Positions 24,501-34,033 of a stretch of DNA of 64,000 nucleotides are shown here, in pieces. A program made the position numbers and the translations under genes. Below the pieces are notes generated by a model. That model was given only the letters and a program-made list of their open reading frames with translations. It made no database searches and was not told the origin of the DNA. The stretch covers positions 62,001-126,000 of the forward strand of contig JAGVSM010002973.1 of the NCBI GenBank assembly GCA_022494885.1. Direction: 5' to 3'. Source of the DNA: Micrasema longulum. Lineage: Eukaryota; Arthropoda; Insecta; Trichoptera; Brachycentridae. Position 1 is the stretch's first letter. The number at the start of each line of letters is the position of its first letter.

Positions 24501-25432
24501 GATTCGCATTTAAAGCTTGTTTATTATTTCTACGCATTATTTCTCCCACAATTTTCTTATATTTAAATTTTTATTTAAGCTTTGAAAGAGTAATTTTTAT
24601 TCTAGGCATAGCATAAAATTTGAAATCAACATCTTGCACCTATATTTAAAAATATTTTAAATATATAAAGACTCTTGACTTAATGCATTCTGTAAGTATG
24701 GCCTTGATATGTAAATGTAAAAAGATTTAAGTATATTTTTTTTACAAATAAAATGGTCTAATTTTATATGTACTTAAATAAGTGCAAAGATAATAATAAC
24801 ATGCTAGTTAGGAGGTATAAATTACAGTGAAACATGTGGGTAGTTAAGAAAACAAATACTTGAATGTAAAAATATTGTTAGAATAGATAGATTCAGATAA
24901 CGTATTGTAAATATAATATTAGGAAAAAATCTATAAATTCATAATTAAATACTCAAATTATTTTTATATTGGTGGATCTCCAAGATGCATCAAATAAACA
25001 TTGTGTTTATATTGTAAATGAGCAGTGAAAACCTTTGAAATGCTATTCAATCTTTGTTTTAAATGTTGTGTTTGATCTTCAAATTTAAGATAACAGAAAA
25101 CCTTTGATCTGTGCATATTTTATAAAAGAGTGGCAAATGTCGTATAATTTTGTAAGAGATACTTAATTGTAATATTGGCACTTTTCAAAATAATTTATTA
25201 CATCATGTTGTGACAAAAAATAATACATTATCACAAGGGAAAATATTTCACAGAAGGTACTCACCTTATTCCGGAGCCCTGTCATTCTTTTTCTTAATTG
25301 CATTCTACAAATAAAACAGTAGAATATCCAGGGCAAAGAAAGTGGTATACACACTGATTTTACAATCCACCACAAAAAATTGAATGGTCCACCGAAACCT
25401 TCGTCTTTAACTTCTTTTATATCCAATGGCAT
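12376..25432 (-). CDS. DHRS7B: DHRS7B-like short-chain dehydrogenase/reductase (whole gene)
   Basis: Five exons join in frame (25265-25432, 23209-23352, 19957-20176, 16142-16387, 12376-12575) to give 325 codons plus TAA, the same length I recall for human DHRS7B (PexRAP). The human enzyme is a membrane SDR that reduces acyl/alkyl-dihydroxyacetone phosphate with NADPH in ether-lipid synthesis. Seen: an N-terminal hydrophobic segment at about 18-43, the cofactor motif TGASSGIG (61-68), LDLAD (116-120), NNGG (143-146, normally NNAG), and the catalytic Ser196 (SSLQGK), Tyr209 and Lys213 (YGASK). All introns are GT-AG. The gene converges on TMEM11. Function is inferred from the family; a closely related DHRS7-type SDR is the main alternative. 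Confidence 0.87.
14195..14600 (+). pseudogene. LINE fragment with YGSETW motif
   Basis: Broken frame reading LMYGSETWN, then [19 protein letters not shown] and [12 protein letters not shown], the C-terminal reverse-transcriptase region of many arthropod non-LTR elements (YGSETW ... RLRWFGHV). Several in-frame stops. A second copy lies at 23775-24080. Confidence 0.65.
14820..15015 (-). repeat. SINE family A
   Basis: Minus-strand copy: the body block TATCTTGATCATCTGTTACG and the tRNA-like head with degenerate B box (AGGAATCGAAACTAGTACC) and GGTGAACGGCCCACCA. Confidence 0.5.
15487..15614 (-). repeat. SINE family C
   Basis: GGGGCCATTTTCAACGAGTT, then AAATAACTCACTATTAGAAA, then a degenerate tRNA-like head ending CGACACTAGCCGCTTGACCA. 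Same family as 42083-42214. Confidence 0.7.
16142..16387 (-). CDS. DHRS7B: DHRS7B exon 4 (catalytic Ser-Tyr-Lys)
   Basis: Completes codon 178 (Ala) and runs to the first base of codon 260. It contains [20 protein letters not shown] then GASKHA, which supplies the active-site Ser196, Tyr209 and Lys213, followed by [18 protein letters not shown]. Acceptor TTTTCAG, donor GTAAGT. The most strongly conserved exon. Confidence 0.9.
16868..17060 (+). repeat. Repeat family D
   Basis: GGGGTTGCCTAGTAGGTAAA (possible tRNA-like head), then AACAGATGGAAGAGTTGACG and AATGTTACAGAGTGTGTAAA followed by GTGGCC. Shared with 28505-28740 and 55545-55860. Confidence 0.6.
18345..18435 (-). repeat. SINE family A, 3' part
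   Basis: CCCTTTCACACCCGATGGTG then CATAGGGCGCTACATTG and ATCGATCATCTGTTAC: the tail end of the family, as at 40200-40270. Confidence 0.55.
18925..19150 (-). repeat. SINE family A
   Basis: Body with ATGAAATATTGCAGCATAC, the B-box region AGGAATTGAATCCGGTGCC, GGTAGGCGAACACACCAACC, and the tail TACCTGAGAGTAGCCATCGA. Parallel to 46285-46570. Confidence 0.6.
19957..20176 (-). CDS. DHRS7B: DHRS7B exon 3 (NNAG-region)
   Basis: Residues 105-177 plus one base of codon 178. It contains [23 protein letters not shown] and [11 protein letters not shown], matching the human order DLTDS...YVDILVNNAGISYRG...NYFGPVALTK. The conserved alanine of NNAG is glycine here (codons AAC AAT GGT GGC). Acceptor TTTCAG, donor GTAACT. 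Confidence 0.87.
20219..20350 (+). repeat. SINE family A
   Basis: Head GTGGTTAGCGCATGCACC with a small internal duplication, then TACCATGCAAGAGGTCTCGG and the B box GGGTTCAATTCCC, then ATGAAATATTTATTAAAAAG. Sense copy of the unit at 40200-40460. Confidence 0.65.
20452..21097. mobile_element. Tigger/pogo-like TIR element, ~645 bp
   Basis: Left end CAGTCGTACTTGGTTATAAC and right end TCGTTATAACCAAGTTAAAT share an inverted ACTTGGTTATAACGA core. The interior has no intact transposase; a short minus-strand frame ([17 protein letters not shown]) may be an eroded coding piece. Placement in the Tigger/pogo group rests on the terminal sequence only. Confidence 0.55.
21275..21395 (+). repeat. tRNA-like SINE fragment
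   Basis: GGTCAGCGCATTTGGCTACC and a B box (GAGTTCGATTCCCAAC), followed by AATATTTCAC. A diverged family-A relative. Confidence 0.5.
22755..22866 (+). repeat. SINE family C, diverged
   Basis: GTCGCAGACTCAGAAAGCAA, then the body ending GTAAGTTGTTAAAAATGGCC. Most diverged of the four copies. Confidence 0.5.
22960..23140. repeat. Repeat family D, rearranged piece
   Basis: A reversed end fragment (GAGTATCTCCAAATCCTTGT) precedes a forward part ATTACACAGATACAAACCAG then CCTATAAATACTTAGACTTT. Same unusual order as at 12040. Confidence 0.4.
23209..23352 (-). CDS. DHRS7B: DHRS7B exon 2 (NADP-binding motif)
   Basis: Residues 57-104. The acceptor is a T/C-rich tract ending CCAG; the exon opens [19 protein letters not shown], the Rossmann-fold glycine motif TGxxxGxG, and continues [15 protein letters not shown]. 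The RR following the second beta strand is typical of NADP(H) preference. Donor GTAAGC; phase 0 at both ends. Confidence 0.88.
23353..25264 (-). other. DHRS7B intron 1
   Basis: AT-rich, with a LINE remnant at 23775-24080. No other feature recognised. Confidence 0.55.
23775..24080 (+). pseudogene. LINE fragment with YGS-T motif, second copy
   Basis: Reads NYGSDT, then KTVKM and FLRRMCGK, and further on a [13 protein letters not shown] remnant of the GRPRxxWxD region. Stops and a deletion relative to 14195-14600 show that it is dead. Confidence 0.6.
25265..25432 (-). CDS. DHRS7B: DHRS7B exon 1 (start codon, membrane anchor)
   Basis: Codes residues 1-56 from ATG at 25432-25430. It opens [19 protein letters not shown], then the hydrophobic stretch [20 protein letters not shown], then a basic flank with several Lys and Arg, as expected for an N-terminal membrane anchor. 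The donor GTGAGT follows AATAAG; phase 0. No other in-frame start is needed, because the following exons give the family-typical length. Confidence 0.82.
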
Positions 25433-27542
25433 CCTTATTACTTTGGTGGGGAAAAAATGTAATAACTATAAATTTTAATTTACAGCACAACAAAATAAAC
25501 TTCACTACTGATTTTTAAGTAAAATCTGAATATTATTACCACCATTAAGTTTTCATCTGGTAAATTTACAATCACTTGAGATAAAAACACTGACGTTTCC
25601 TTCGCTTAATTATACGTCTGCCTTTACGGACAGTGACAATAAATAAAATGAAATATTGTGTACTTAGCAAGCAACACAAATAATCTCCGAAACTACACAA
25701 GAGCGAAGCGGAGTTGATTCACGAATTAAAGGCAGAGGAGTTAATTTCAGTTAGTCAATTTGACTAGATGACATGATACATAACCACAGATTAAGATAAA
25801 ATTTTGACCGATTTTGACTTTTAAGCAGCGTTGCCAATGCTAATTTTTTTAATTCCCCAAAAATCTAGATCAAATTACCCAAATGGGGAGAAAACAAAGT
25901 CCTGATTCCCCACATAATTATCTCAAGAAAGAAAAAACAGTTTTGATAAAATACCTATGTCTATGATAACATGAAATAAAAACTGGCTAGAATAGTGAGT
26001 GTAGCGAGGTTCCACCATCAGTAACTTTGCCATTTGTGCACATATAATATTACAATATTTTTTTAATTCAAACAAAATAGGTCTATCATTCTCAATATTT
26101 CGAGGGGACGTTTGTGGGCTCTTAAAAATAATTTAAACAAATTTTGTTCCTAACTTATGTTAAGTTTTTCTTTAATAGTTCTTACTTTAAATTCTTATTG
26201 ATTTTTGTTAGCGCCACATAGAGATGCAAGGCGATAAAATTACCGCGGTATTTTATGGAAATTTAACCAGTTTTTGGTAAAATACGGTATTTTATGGTAT
26301 TTTTCGGTAAGAAACGAATTTGACGTACTAATTTATATTTTTCAAAGATATTACAAATATGAGTAGCTTTGTTTTAGGACACTTTACATGACTGCAAAAA
26401 CCAGGTTTAGATCCATTGGGTGGTTGTCTAGATTTATTAGAAGTATAAGACGTTCAAGGTCATTCGATATGTACGTTTTCACTTTTTTTTTATAAAAAAG
26501 GTTATTATGTTTTGAAACCCAGTTCAAATGTCATATAAAATTCAGATGCCAAAAATACCATGGTTTTATAAAATGGATTCATTCATAAATTAGGTGCAAG
26601 TAAAGATAAACACAATAAATAAGATAGCACATACATCTTTATTATGACATATTAAATAAATATGTGTAGGTTACTCAATTCTAGTTGAGGCAAACTAATA
26701 CATTCAAAGGCTTCTGAAGGATGTGTGTAACATCGTGTAACGCGTATGCCCAATTAGCACGAATCGTCTAAATCCACACGGCACGATAAAATTAAGGTGG
26801 ATGGACATTTATCATACTATTTTGTATTTATTTGAAATTTATTGAGGGGCTACTCTTAGATGAAAATCTAGCAAAAGGAAATCATCGGATTAGTCACCTT
26901 ATTGCGTTTGCCTGGCATTAAATAAATACATTCAAATAAAATAAAAAATTGAAGACTTTAAATGTGCCGTGTGGAGTTTTACCGCTGTGAGAAATGCACC
27001 GTATTTCCAAGTGCGATTTATGACTGGATTAAAGTATTCCTAACGCAGGTATATGATGATGTTCAAATTTACTATTATATATATTTTTTTTTGCATATGT
27101 AATAATAGCGAACGGTTATACTGCGGTAGCAATTCCAATGAATTTGGGTAAATGTAGTTTAATCTCGGTGCTGATTAATGGTAAATAAAGTATTTTGGTG
27201 TACACATTTGAAATATAATATCATGAATATAAAACCTATGTTTAAAAGATAAAAAAATGGTTAAAATAAATTGTTATTGCCATTATGATGTTTATATAGG
27301 TACACTTTTATTTATAATACGGCCGTCTCGCAATTGTCAAGCATTATTTGTCGGAAAGTTTAACTGCTTTCGTTTACCATTTTTAAGACTCAAAATATAA
27401 AAAAATACTATTTCCAGTGACCAGATATCTGCACACCATCCAATTCCTAATCCATAGTTTTTTCTTATTATTGTATAGTTTATCTTCCAACAATTTCAAT
27501 ACATCTTGGTATAAAATAAATAATATTTTTGCGAACTCGCTC
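25433..27542. other. DHRS7B 5' flank
   Basis: The DHRS7B transcription start should lie between 25433 and about 25750, but no clear core promoter motif is visible. 26775-26980 is bounded by the inverted pair TCCACACGGCAC / GTGCCGTGTGGA, possibly a small TIR element. Around 26230-26310 repeated GGTATTTTATGG-like units occur. Confidence 0.35.
26775..26980. repeat. Possible small TIR element
   Basis: 12-bp perfect inverted repeats TCCACACGGCAC and GTGCCGTGTGGA about 205 bp apart. No coding capacity. The superfamily is not assigned. Confidence 0.4.
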
Positions 27543-27605
27543 CCCAGATAGCAGTGAAACTTGGTACAAACTTGATTTAAGATTGATGGAAGGTTGAAAA
27601 GGAAA

Positions 27606-27708
27606 ATTTGACGCGACAAGTTTTTATCAAAAGTTGCTGGAATATTGTTATGACAAATTTGAAGAGACGAGTTTTGACAAAACTTGCTGGAATCTTGTTA
27701 TGTCAAGA
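27606..27708 (+). repeat. Two-copy tandem repeat, ~50-bp unit
   Basis: The unit contains TTGCTGGAAT-TTGTTATG twice, each preceded by GACAAGTTTT- or GACGAGTTTT-like sequence, with scattered differences. Confidence 0.6.
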
Positions 27709-27847
27709 ATGGTATTTCAGAATCCGAAAGTCATATAGTGATGATCAACACATTGCCATATACATAAAAATATGGAGAGAATTCCTTTTTTATTTTTTTA
27801 AATTTAAACTGTTATATTTAATCCCCGGACTTTTCTACATGAACGAT

Positions 27848-28020
27848 TTTTTTTTGACACCACAACAGGCCAGGAGGCCCAATTACAGTGGTGAATTACA
27901 GCACGGTACGCCCAGCCTTAAGAAAATCACATTTAATTTTTGGGTTCTCACCAGGAATCGAACCCAGAACCTTCCATGTGTGAGCCAAATGTCTTAACCA
28001 CTACACCACAGAGGCCGCCG
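27848..28020 (-). repeat. SINE family B
   Basis: Reverse copy: poly-T, then CACCACAACAGGCCAGGAGG, the B box (CCAGGAATCGAACCCAGAAC) and the A box near CTTAACCACTACACCACAGA, ending GGCCGCCG. Third copy in the window. Confidence 0.8.
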
Positions 28021-28504
28021 AATTAAATTAGTGCATGAAAAATATCCAAAAAAGTGGTTCATTCCAAACAACATTTAGATTGGCAATACTATCAAAGTCA
28101 TACAAAAATGATATATTTCACCGTTTTTGTCCGTGGGTTTCATGTCATTTTTAATTACGCATTTATCATTGGACTTTTTTCCGGCGATTTGAAAACTTTT
28201 AATATTGTTGAAGTGTTAATACTCAGTTAAAAAGATAAACTATTGATATGGCACTGAGGAAAAAACAATAAAAATGAGTTTTTGTTGCACTGTCACTCGA
28301 CAAAACCGTCTTGTCAAGAGCTCTTTAAAAGTAAGTATGATATTAATATCTCATCCACTGCATTAATGCTTACAATAGTTTAAACTGATTAATTGTTCAA
28401 TATCACAAACATTATACTTTTATTGAATTGAATTGATTGAATTATGTTTTATTTACAGAACGAAAAGGCTGTTGATAATATATCGATATAATAAACCAAT
28501 ACTT

Positions 28505-28740
28505 TAACCCCAGAGGCTCTTGTACTTTACAAAAGTTAACAGATGGAAGAGTTGAGGAAATGAAGATGTTTATACATAGGCAGAACGCTTAATGTTACAC
28601 AGTTTGTAAAGTGGCCACTTCAACCAGCCAACGACAGTACATAAGCCCAGTAAATACCTAGACTTCCATATGTCCTTCCTAAAATGTTTTCCCTTTGTTG
28701 CAACAAATTTTAATTTGAATATCGGATACTTTTTAACATG
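28505..28740 (+). repeat. Repeat family D
   Basis: AACAGATGGAAGAGTTGAGG, AATGTTACACAGTTTGTAAA, CAACCAGCCAACGACAGTAC and GACTTCCATATGTCC follow the order of the copy at 55545-55860. Confidence 0.6.
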
Positions 28741-29223
28741 AGAAATCCCACTAGTCGAAAAGCTAGTAAGCCATAAAACAATTTTATATATTTGTTTCAG
28801 AGTTGAGAGACAAAAGAATGCACCGGACTCTGATCTCCAGTCAATTGACATGAATTATTTGTCATCACATCATCTTGGCAAAACTAGCCCGTAATTTTTA
28901 TTATTTATTCAAAATAAATATACTGAGTAATAATAACAATATATTTTATTTAATATTAATATTTTTAAGAAGCTTCGTGTTTTTTTTTATTGTTTTTTTT
29001 TTTTTGTTTTTTGGTTTTTTTTGCTAAATAAATCCAAACTTGCACGATGTTTGTTTTTTTGTAAAAAACAAACATCATGCAAGTTTGTTGGATGGTAACT
29101 AGGAAATTTGCTTTAAACTTGCATCAAGTTTACAGAGTTGCAATCTCAAACTTGGGTCAAGCTTGAACTCTTGATACTTCAAACTTGATACAAGCTTGAG
29201 GCAAGTTTAAATTGCTATCTGGG

Positions 29224-29560
29224 TCGTAACAAACACCGTCGTGTATTCATTTTCGTAGCGGTGACGTGTGAACTGCGGCCGAATTTTCGTTTTGTCCCAG
29301 CGTTTATGTTCTGCGCGGTCGAGGCTGTCCACGGAGCCGGGACATGGCAATATTGTCATATTCATTTTATTATCCTCGTGTAAACAAGGCTTAACCCTAA
29401 AGGAAGACACTTAAACAAAAAGGTCAATTACACTGCACCTGCTTTGAATTTAGGTTAAGACAATAATTTATCTTTTTGACCTGTTTTTATTCTTCATTTG
29501 CGTTTCGCGTGGCAGACGCGTTGGCGCGCGGGCCGCGGCATCATTATTACGATATAATTT
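29224..29560. other. CpG-rich block, function unknown
   Basis: Two CpG-dense parts (about 29224-29350 and 29510-29550, the latter GCGTGGCAGACGCGTTGGCG then CGCGGGCCGCGG) stand out from the AT-rich surroundings between DHRS7B and Rbfox. No repeat family or reading frame recognised. Confidence 0.35.
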
Positions 29561-32500
29561 TTTTTTTTTTTGACACATCAAATGAATTCCAAAAATTTTT
29601 AAGCGTTTACGTTTACGTTCCGCAAAAGCATTACAAATATTCTGACTGCCAATTATCAATGCATCTTTGTAAGACATTTGAAAAGGCACATCACACCCAT
29701 TACGGTTGAAAAAAAGACCAGAAAAAAATGGTTTTCAGTTATTATGCTCAGCAGTTGAGGTAAAATGTAGGTTATATTCCTTAGTCATGTATTTTTCTTT
29801 TTCCTGGGGGGTTATCATACTTTTTTTTTTTTTTTAAAGAAAAAGTATTGTGAGTACTTTTAATTATTTTTTTTCATTCTAATATTAATTTAATTAGCGG
29901 TCCCGCGAACCATGGAGGATATCAGTAATTATTATTTGTGAAATGCTTGGGATTTTTTTTTTTTAATAATGCTGTTTAAACTGCACTGCATACAATTTAC
30001 GGGTTGCGTCTTCTATGTCCAAATTAAACAAATTTTCACACTAATTCATACTATCTAAATGGGCACACACATAATCTTAGTTTGCCTTATGAAATAAACC
30101 AATAAATCGTTGTTAATTGGGAAGAATTTTCAATTGTAAATTAAGCAAAATTACCAGTCTTATGACAGGCGTCAAAAACTGTTAGAAGTTATTAAATACC
30201 GCGAAACCGTCCAATTTTGCACTGGATGGATATTTTGCCCAAAAAGTCTAATCTATGATCAACCTTAAAAAAAACATATTTCCATTTGATTTCAGTAAAT
30301 TTGGTACATTAAGGACATCAGTAAATTTGGTACATTAAGGACGAAAGTAGATTTATGTCACTAACTTCCCTCAGAAGCTTTTTTATATTTTTGATTTTAG
30401 TCACTAACTTTACTCAGTGGCTTGTCAGAACCTGTTAAAGTCCGCGTGTAATTTATTGCAGGCCAATTACGACTCTGTGTTTTTTAATATACTGCTCGAT
30501 AGCAAAGACAAAGGTAAGTTTTTCTTATTGCATGATTTAGACAAAGGTTTTCAGATCATTTCCTGTTTATATTATGTGCTGTCAGTAGCTTAAATCAAGA
30601 ATTAAGATGATGGGAAAATTAAAGGGCATAAGTTGTGCCTCTGGGTTGTCAATTTTGCACAAACGAAAAAATGTGTGAGGTTGTCACTTTTTAAATTAAA
30701 ACTATTATGAAGGATTGGCACACATTAGGTATTTTAGATTTTCAAAAATATTACCTATCATTATTGTGGATAATTTAATTTTATTCTTCTTTGACTTTCT
30801 TAATTAATTTGATAATATATTTTTATATTCCTTATATTGCTTTTTAATAGTTTCTGAAGCATTTCTCATTTTTTGCATGGTAGGTATATAATTCGTTTCT
30901 ATATAAGTTCATTTTCATTATATCTGGAGTTATCTAGCCTCCATTATTATCTACCCTCAAACGATATTTTTTCACTTTCGTAGCTATGGACTTTGATTCC
31001 GAAATAATTAATATTAATTTTTAAAATTGATGTCACCTAGTTTTAAGTAATTTTGAGCGGGAAACATGTGGCTCATAATAAAAAACAAAATTAACAAGAA
31101 GCGGATAGATCCCTCGGTACCTGCACACATGTGCATCTACTATGCAAGCGACTGTGATATAAATATTTTTATAGTTATGACTAGGAAGAGAACAATGGAC
31201 GTTGTACGCCTAAAATACTCACCCTTCTTCCCACCTTCCCACTTCATCATTTGCCTCTTACCAATTTTATTGTATTCTACTTGAAAATAAATATATTTGT
31301 AAATAAAATGACATTTTGTTTACTTAGGAATTTGGAAGATACCAATATTTAATTAATCTCTTATAAAATGTGGGGTTTAGAAAGAATGAACACAAATGTT
31401 TATCAACCTTTTTCTTATATTTAATAATGTAAAATGAGTACATTGTGAGAGAATTCAACATGTAAATTAGAACATGGACATGAATGAAGTTTGTACATAC
31501 CTATCTGTTCACAAATATTCTATGCCTATTTTAGCCAAACTGCATAACCAAAATTGCGCTAGGTGCATCACACAACACCGTTTGAATCACAAATAATTAG
31601 CTTGAGAGCAGTGAATATTCATACTCACGTTACATATTTAAAGGTACAAATATCAAACTGATTAAAATTAAAATAAAATACACAATACGATTTGTGCTGA
31701 GAATTTTGTGCTAAAATTAACCATCTTGTGCATAACGGAAGACATTTATTCTCAATGTTTTGTGTATTAACGTTAAAAAGATCTTTAAATTTAACATTTC
31801 AATTGAGCACATAGAATACTGGTTAAAATATGACAGATTTTTTATGAATGTTCATAAAATATTACACAGTGATAGACATAAATCATTAACGCAAAAATAA
31901 CAATAATTATACAGAAGGTGGGTACAAATTATAATCATTATGATATTACATATAATTTTATAATCAAGATGAGGGAGTAAGTGAGGTTTTCTATTTAAAT
32001 TATGAAATATTTTAATTAATGTAGGTATGTATCAATCGGATAGAATGTAAAAAACTAACAATTATGACAATTTATTTGATTTTTTAAAAATAAAGATGAA
32101 ATTTTTAAAATTATACTTATTTACTCTAATACTCATTTATTCCAGCATCCACATTGGTCGAACAGAATATCATTAAATCACTTACTAATATGACACAATT
32201 TAGAGAGATTTTGTCATGGAAATACATATTTTAGATAATACATACAGGTTGCCAATGTAATCTATTAACTATCTCAAGCATTCTTTTTAAATATCTATAC
32301 AATCCCTGTTACTATCAAAATTATGTTGGCGTATTTATTTAAAAAAATACACTTATGAAGAAAAGTTTCCTACTACATTATATTTAACTGGATATGTCAC
32401 ATTAATTACCGATCGTATCAGGGATATTCTCAACATATTTTACGATACGAAAAGAAATGCAAAGACAACTTAATTCGTGAGAAACTCAATGAAGATAATT

Positions 32501-33988
32501 TAGAAAATACAAATGACTAAACTAAACAAATGAAACTTAAAACCATAATTGAATATAACAAGATACAAATTGTAAGTTTCTTAACATAAAATCATTTTTA
32601 CAGTCACTTTGTAATTCACAACTTTGAGTATTGATACGTATCATTTCAAACACCGACTATCAAAATCATGATTAAAATAAATTATTGATCAACGAATATT
32701 ACTTCTATTTATATATTATATACACATGTCCAAAAAGACATTATTATTTTACCAGTATTTTTTAGAGTATTATCAAGATGATCATAAATTGTTTGAATTT
32801 TAATCACATTGTAAAAATAATCATTATTGGCCCTTAATAATATGAAAAAAAACATTTCAAATAATAATATTAATATACATTTTTGGCATTAACCAGCATA
32901 TAAGAAATATCTATTGAAAATATTTATATTACTACAGTAAAACTCTTCTCAAATGAAACTTTACGACTGAGTGACTGCAGAACCATTAAATGGACAAATT
33001 AAGACAATTTATCGGTACAATAATAGCAAATACAAGAGCACCAAACTGGAAATAATATTCAAGCTGTAGTTGCTTCAGAAGAAATTCTAAAGTAGCCTAG
33101 GATAACATTGAGAATATCTATAAAAAGAATGGATACAATCATTATGTTTATGTTAATTTTTTTATTCCTACATGTCTATGAAATAGAACCGATATGTCAA
33201 GTCCCTGAGCAGGGACAGATATTATAAATTAGTTTTAAGATCTATTAAAAAAGAGAGCGCATTGAAATGATAACCGTTTAACAATAAAATTCAGAGTTGA
33301 AAACCTACATATCTATTTTTGTTTTCTTTTAAATGAAAATAACCACCATATTAATAGATAATGGTTAGTGACATATTTGAAAAAGTATCATTAAAAAATA
33401 ACGAAACATGATTAAATTGATCATGGCCAAATTAAATTAAAGCCTAAAGTAAATTCTTAATGTAACAATTGAAAATGATCCGACTAAACCTAAATCAATA
33501 TACATTATGAATGATCTGTGTATCGATTACGAGTGTATTTTATATTTTATAATATACAGTAAGCTAGCGCACTGTGTTCCCCAGCTGCCGATGGATGTGC
33601 AAGCGGTTAAATTAAAATGTCATTAGTAATCACTTTGGTATAAAAATGAACATTTGATGCAATTCCAATTACATTTCATAAACACTCGAGAAATTTACAG
33701 TGATCAGTGGTCAGGTTAACCGGCAGACATTGGTAACAGTGTATTGGTTTGTATGAAATGTTGTTGGAAGCACGCATCAACTTTAGCAAATCCACATTAA
33801 CTTATCGATAGGTTGTATCGCCAACCTTCAGATCTGCTTAAATTTGTACCGTGAATTAAGATTATGTAAAATATATTTTTTATTCTTACAACAGGCATCT
33901 TTACAGATGAAAATAGAAGTTCTTTAAACAGACTTATTCATCTATTTTAGTCATGGATTTTTGATATTTTTGGCATAATTGGAAGTCT
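29561..33988 (-). other. Probable Rbfox 3' UTR and intergenic DNA
   Basis: No repeats are recognised from about 31.3 to 34.0 kb, so much of this may be Rbfox 3' UTR. The polyadenylation site cannot be fixed; minus-strand AATAAA (plus-strand TTTATT) occurs, for example, near 32139. A 26-bp direct repeat lies at 30292-30342. Confidence 0.35.
30292..30342 (+). repeat. 26-bp direct tandem repeat
   Basis: TCAGTAAATTTGGTACATTA followed by AGGAC occurs twice back to back without a mismatch, suggesting a recent local duplication. Confidence 0.8.
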
Positions 33989-34033
33989 TCAATAAGGGGT
34001 GAATCTGTTGTATCCACTTCTGTATACTGTAGC
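33989..34033 (-). CDS. Rbfox1: Rbfox last coding exon (PY C-terminus)
   Basis: [14 protein letters not shown] then TGA; vertebrate ending YRGGYNRFAPY. The R...PY end resembles a PY-type nuclear import signal. Acceptor TTTTCAG. A second frame in the same exon stays open to a TAA at 33934-33936 (see findings). Confidence 0.93.
   Translation of the reverse strand, partial: ATVYRSGYNRFTPY

Larger units (their letters stand above)
27543..29223. mobile_element. Composite element between CCCAGATAGCA inverted ends
   Basis: Left end CCCAGATAGCAGTGAAACTT and right end TTTAAATTGCTATCTGGG are inverted repeats. Both subterminal zones are rich in AAACTTG/CAAGTTT words, as in foldback or subterminal-repeat DNA transposons. 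It includes a direct tandem of about 50 bp (27606-27708), a hairpin (about 29033-29092), and nested insertions of a family-B SINE and a family-D repeat. No transposase is seen. Confidence 0.5.
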
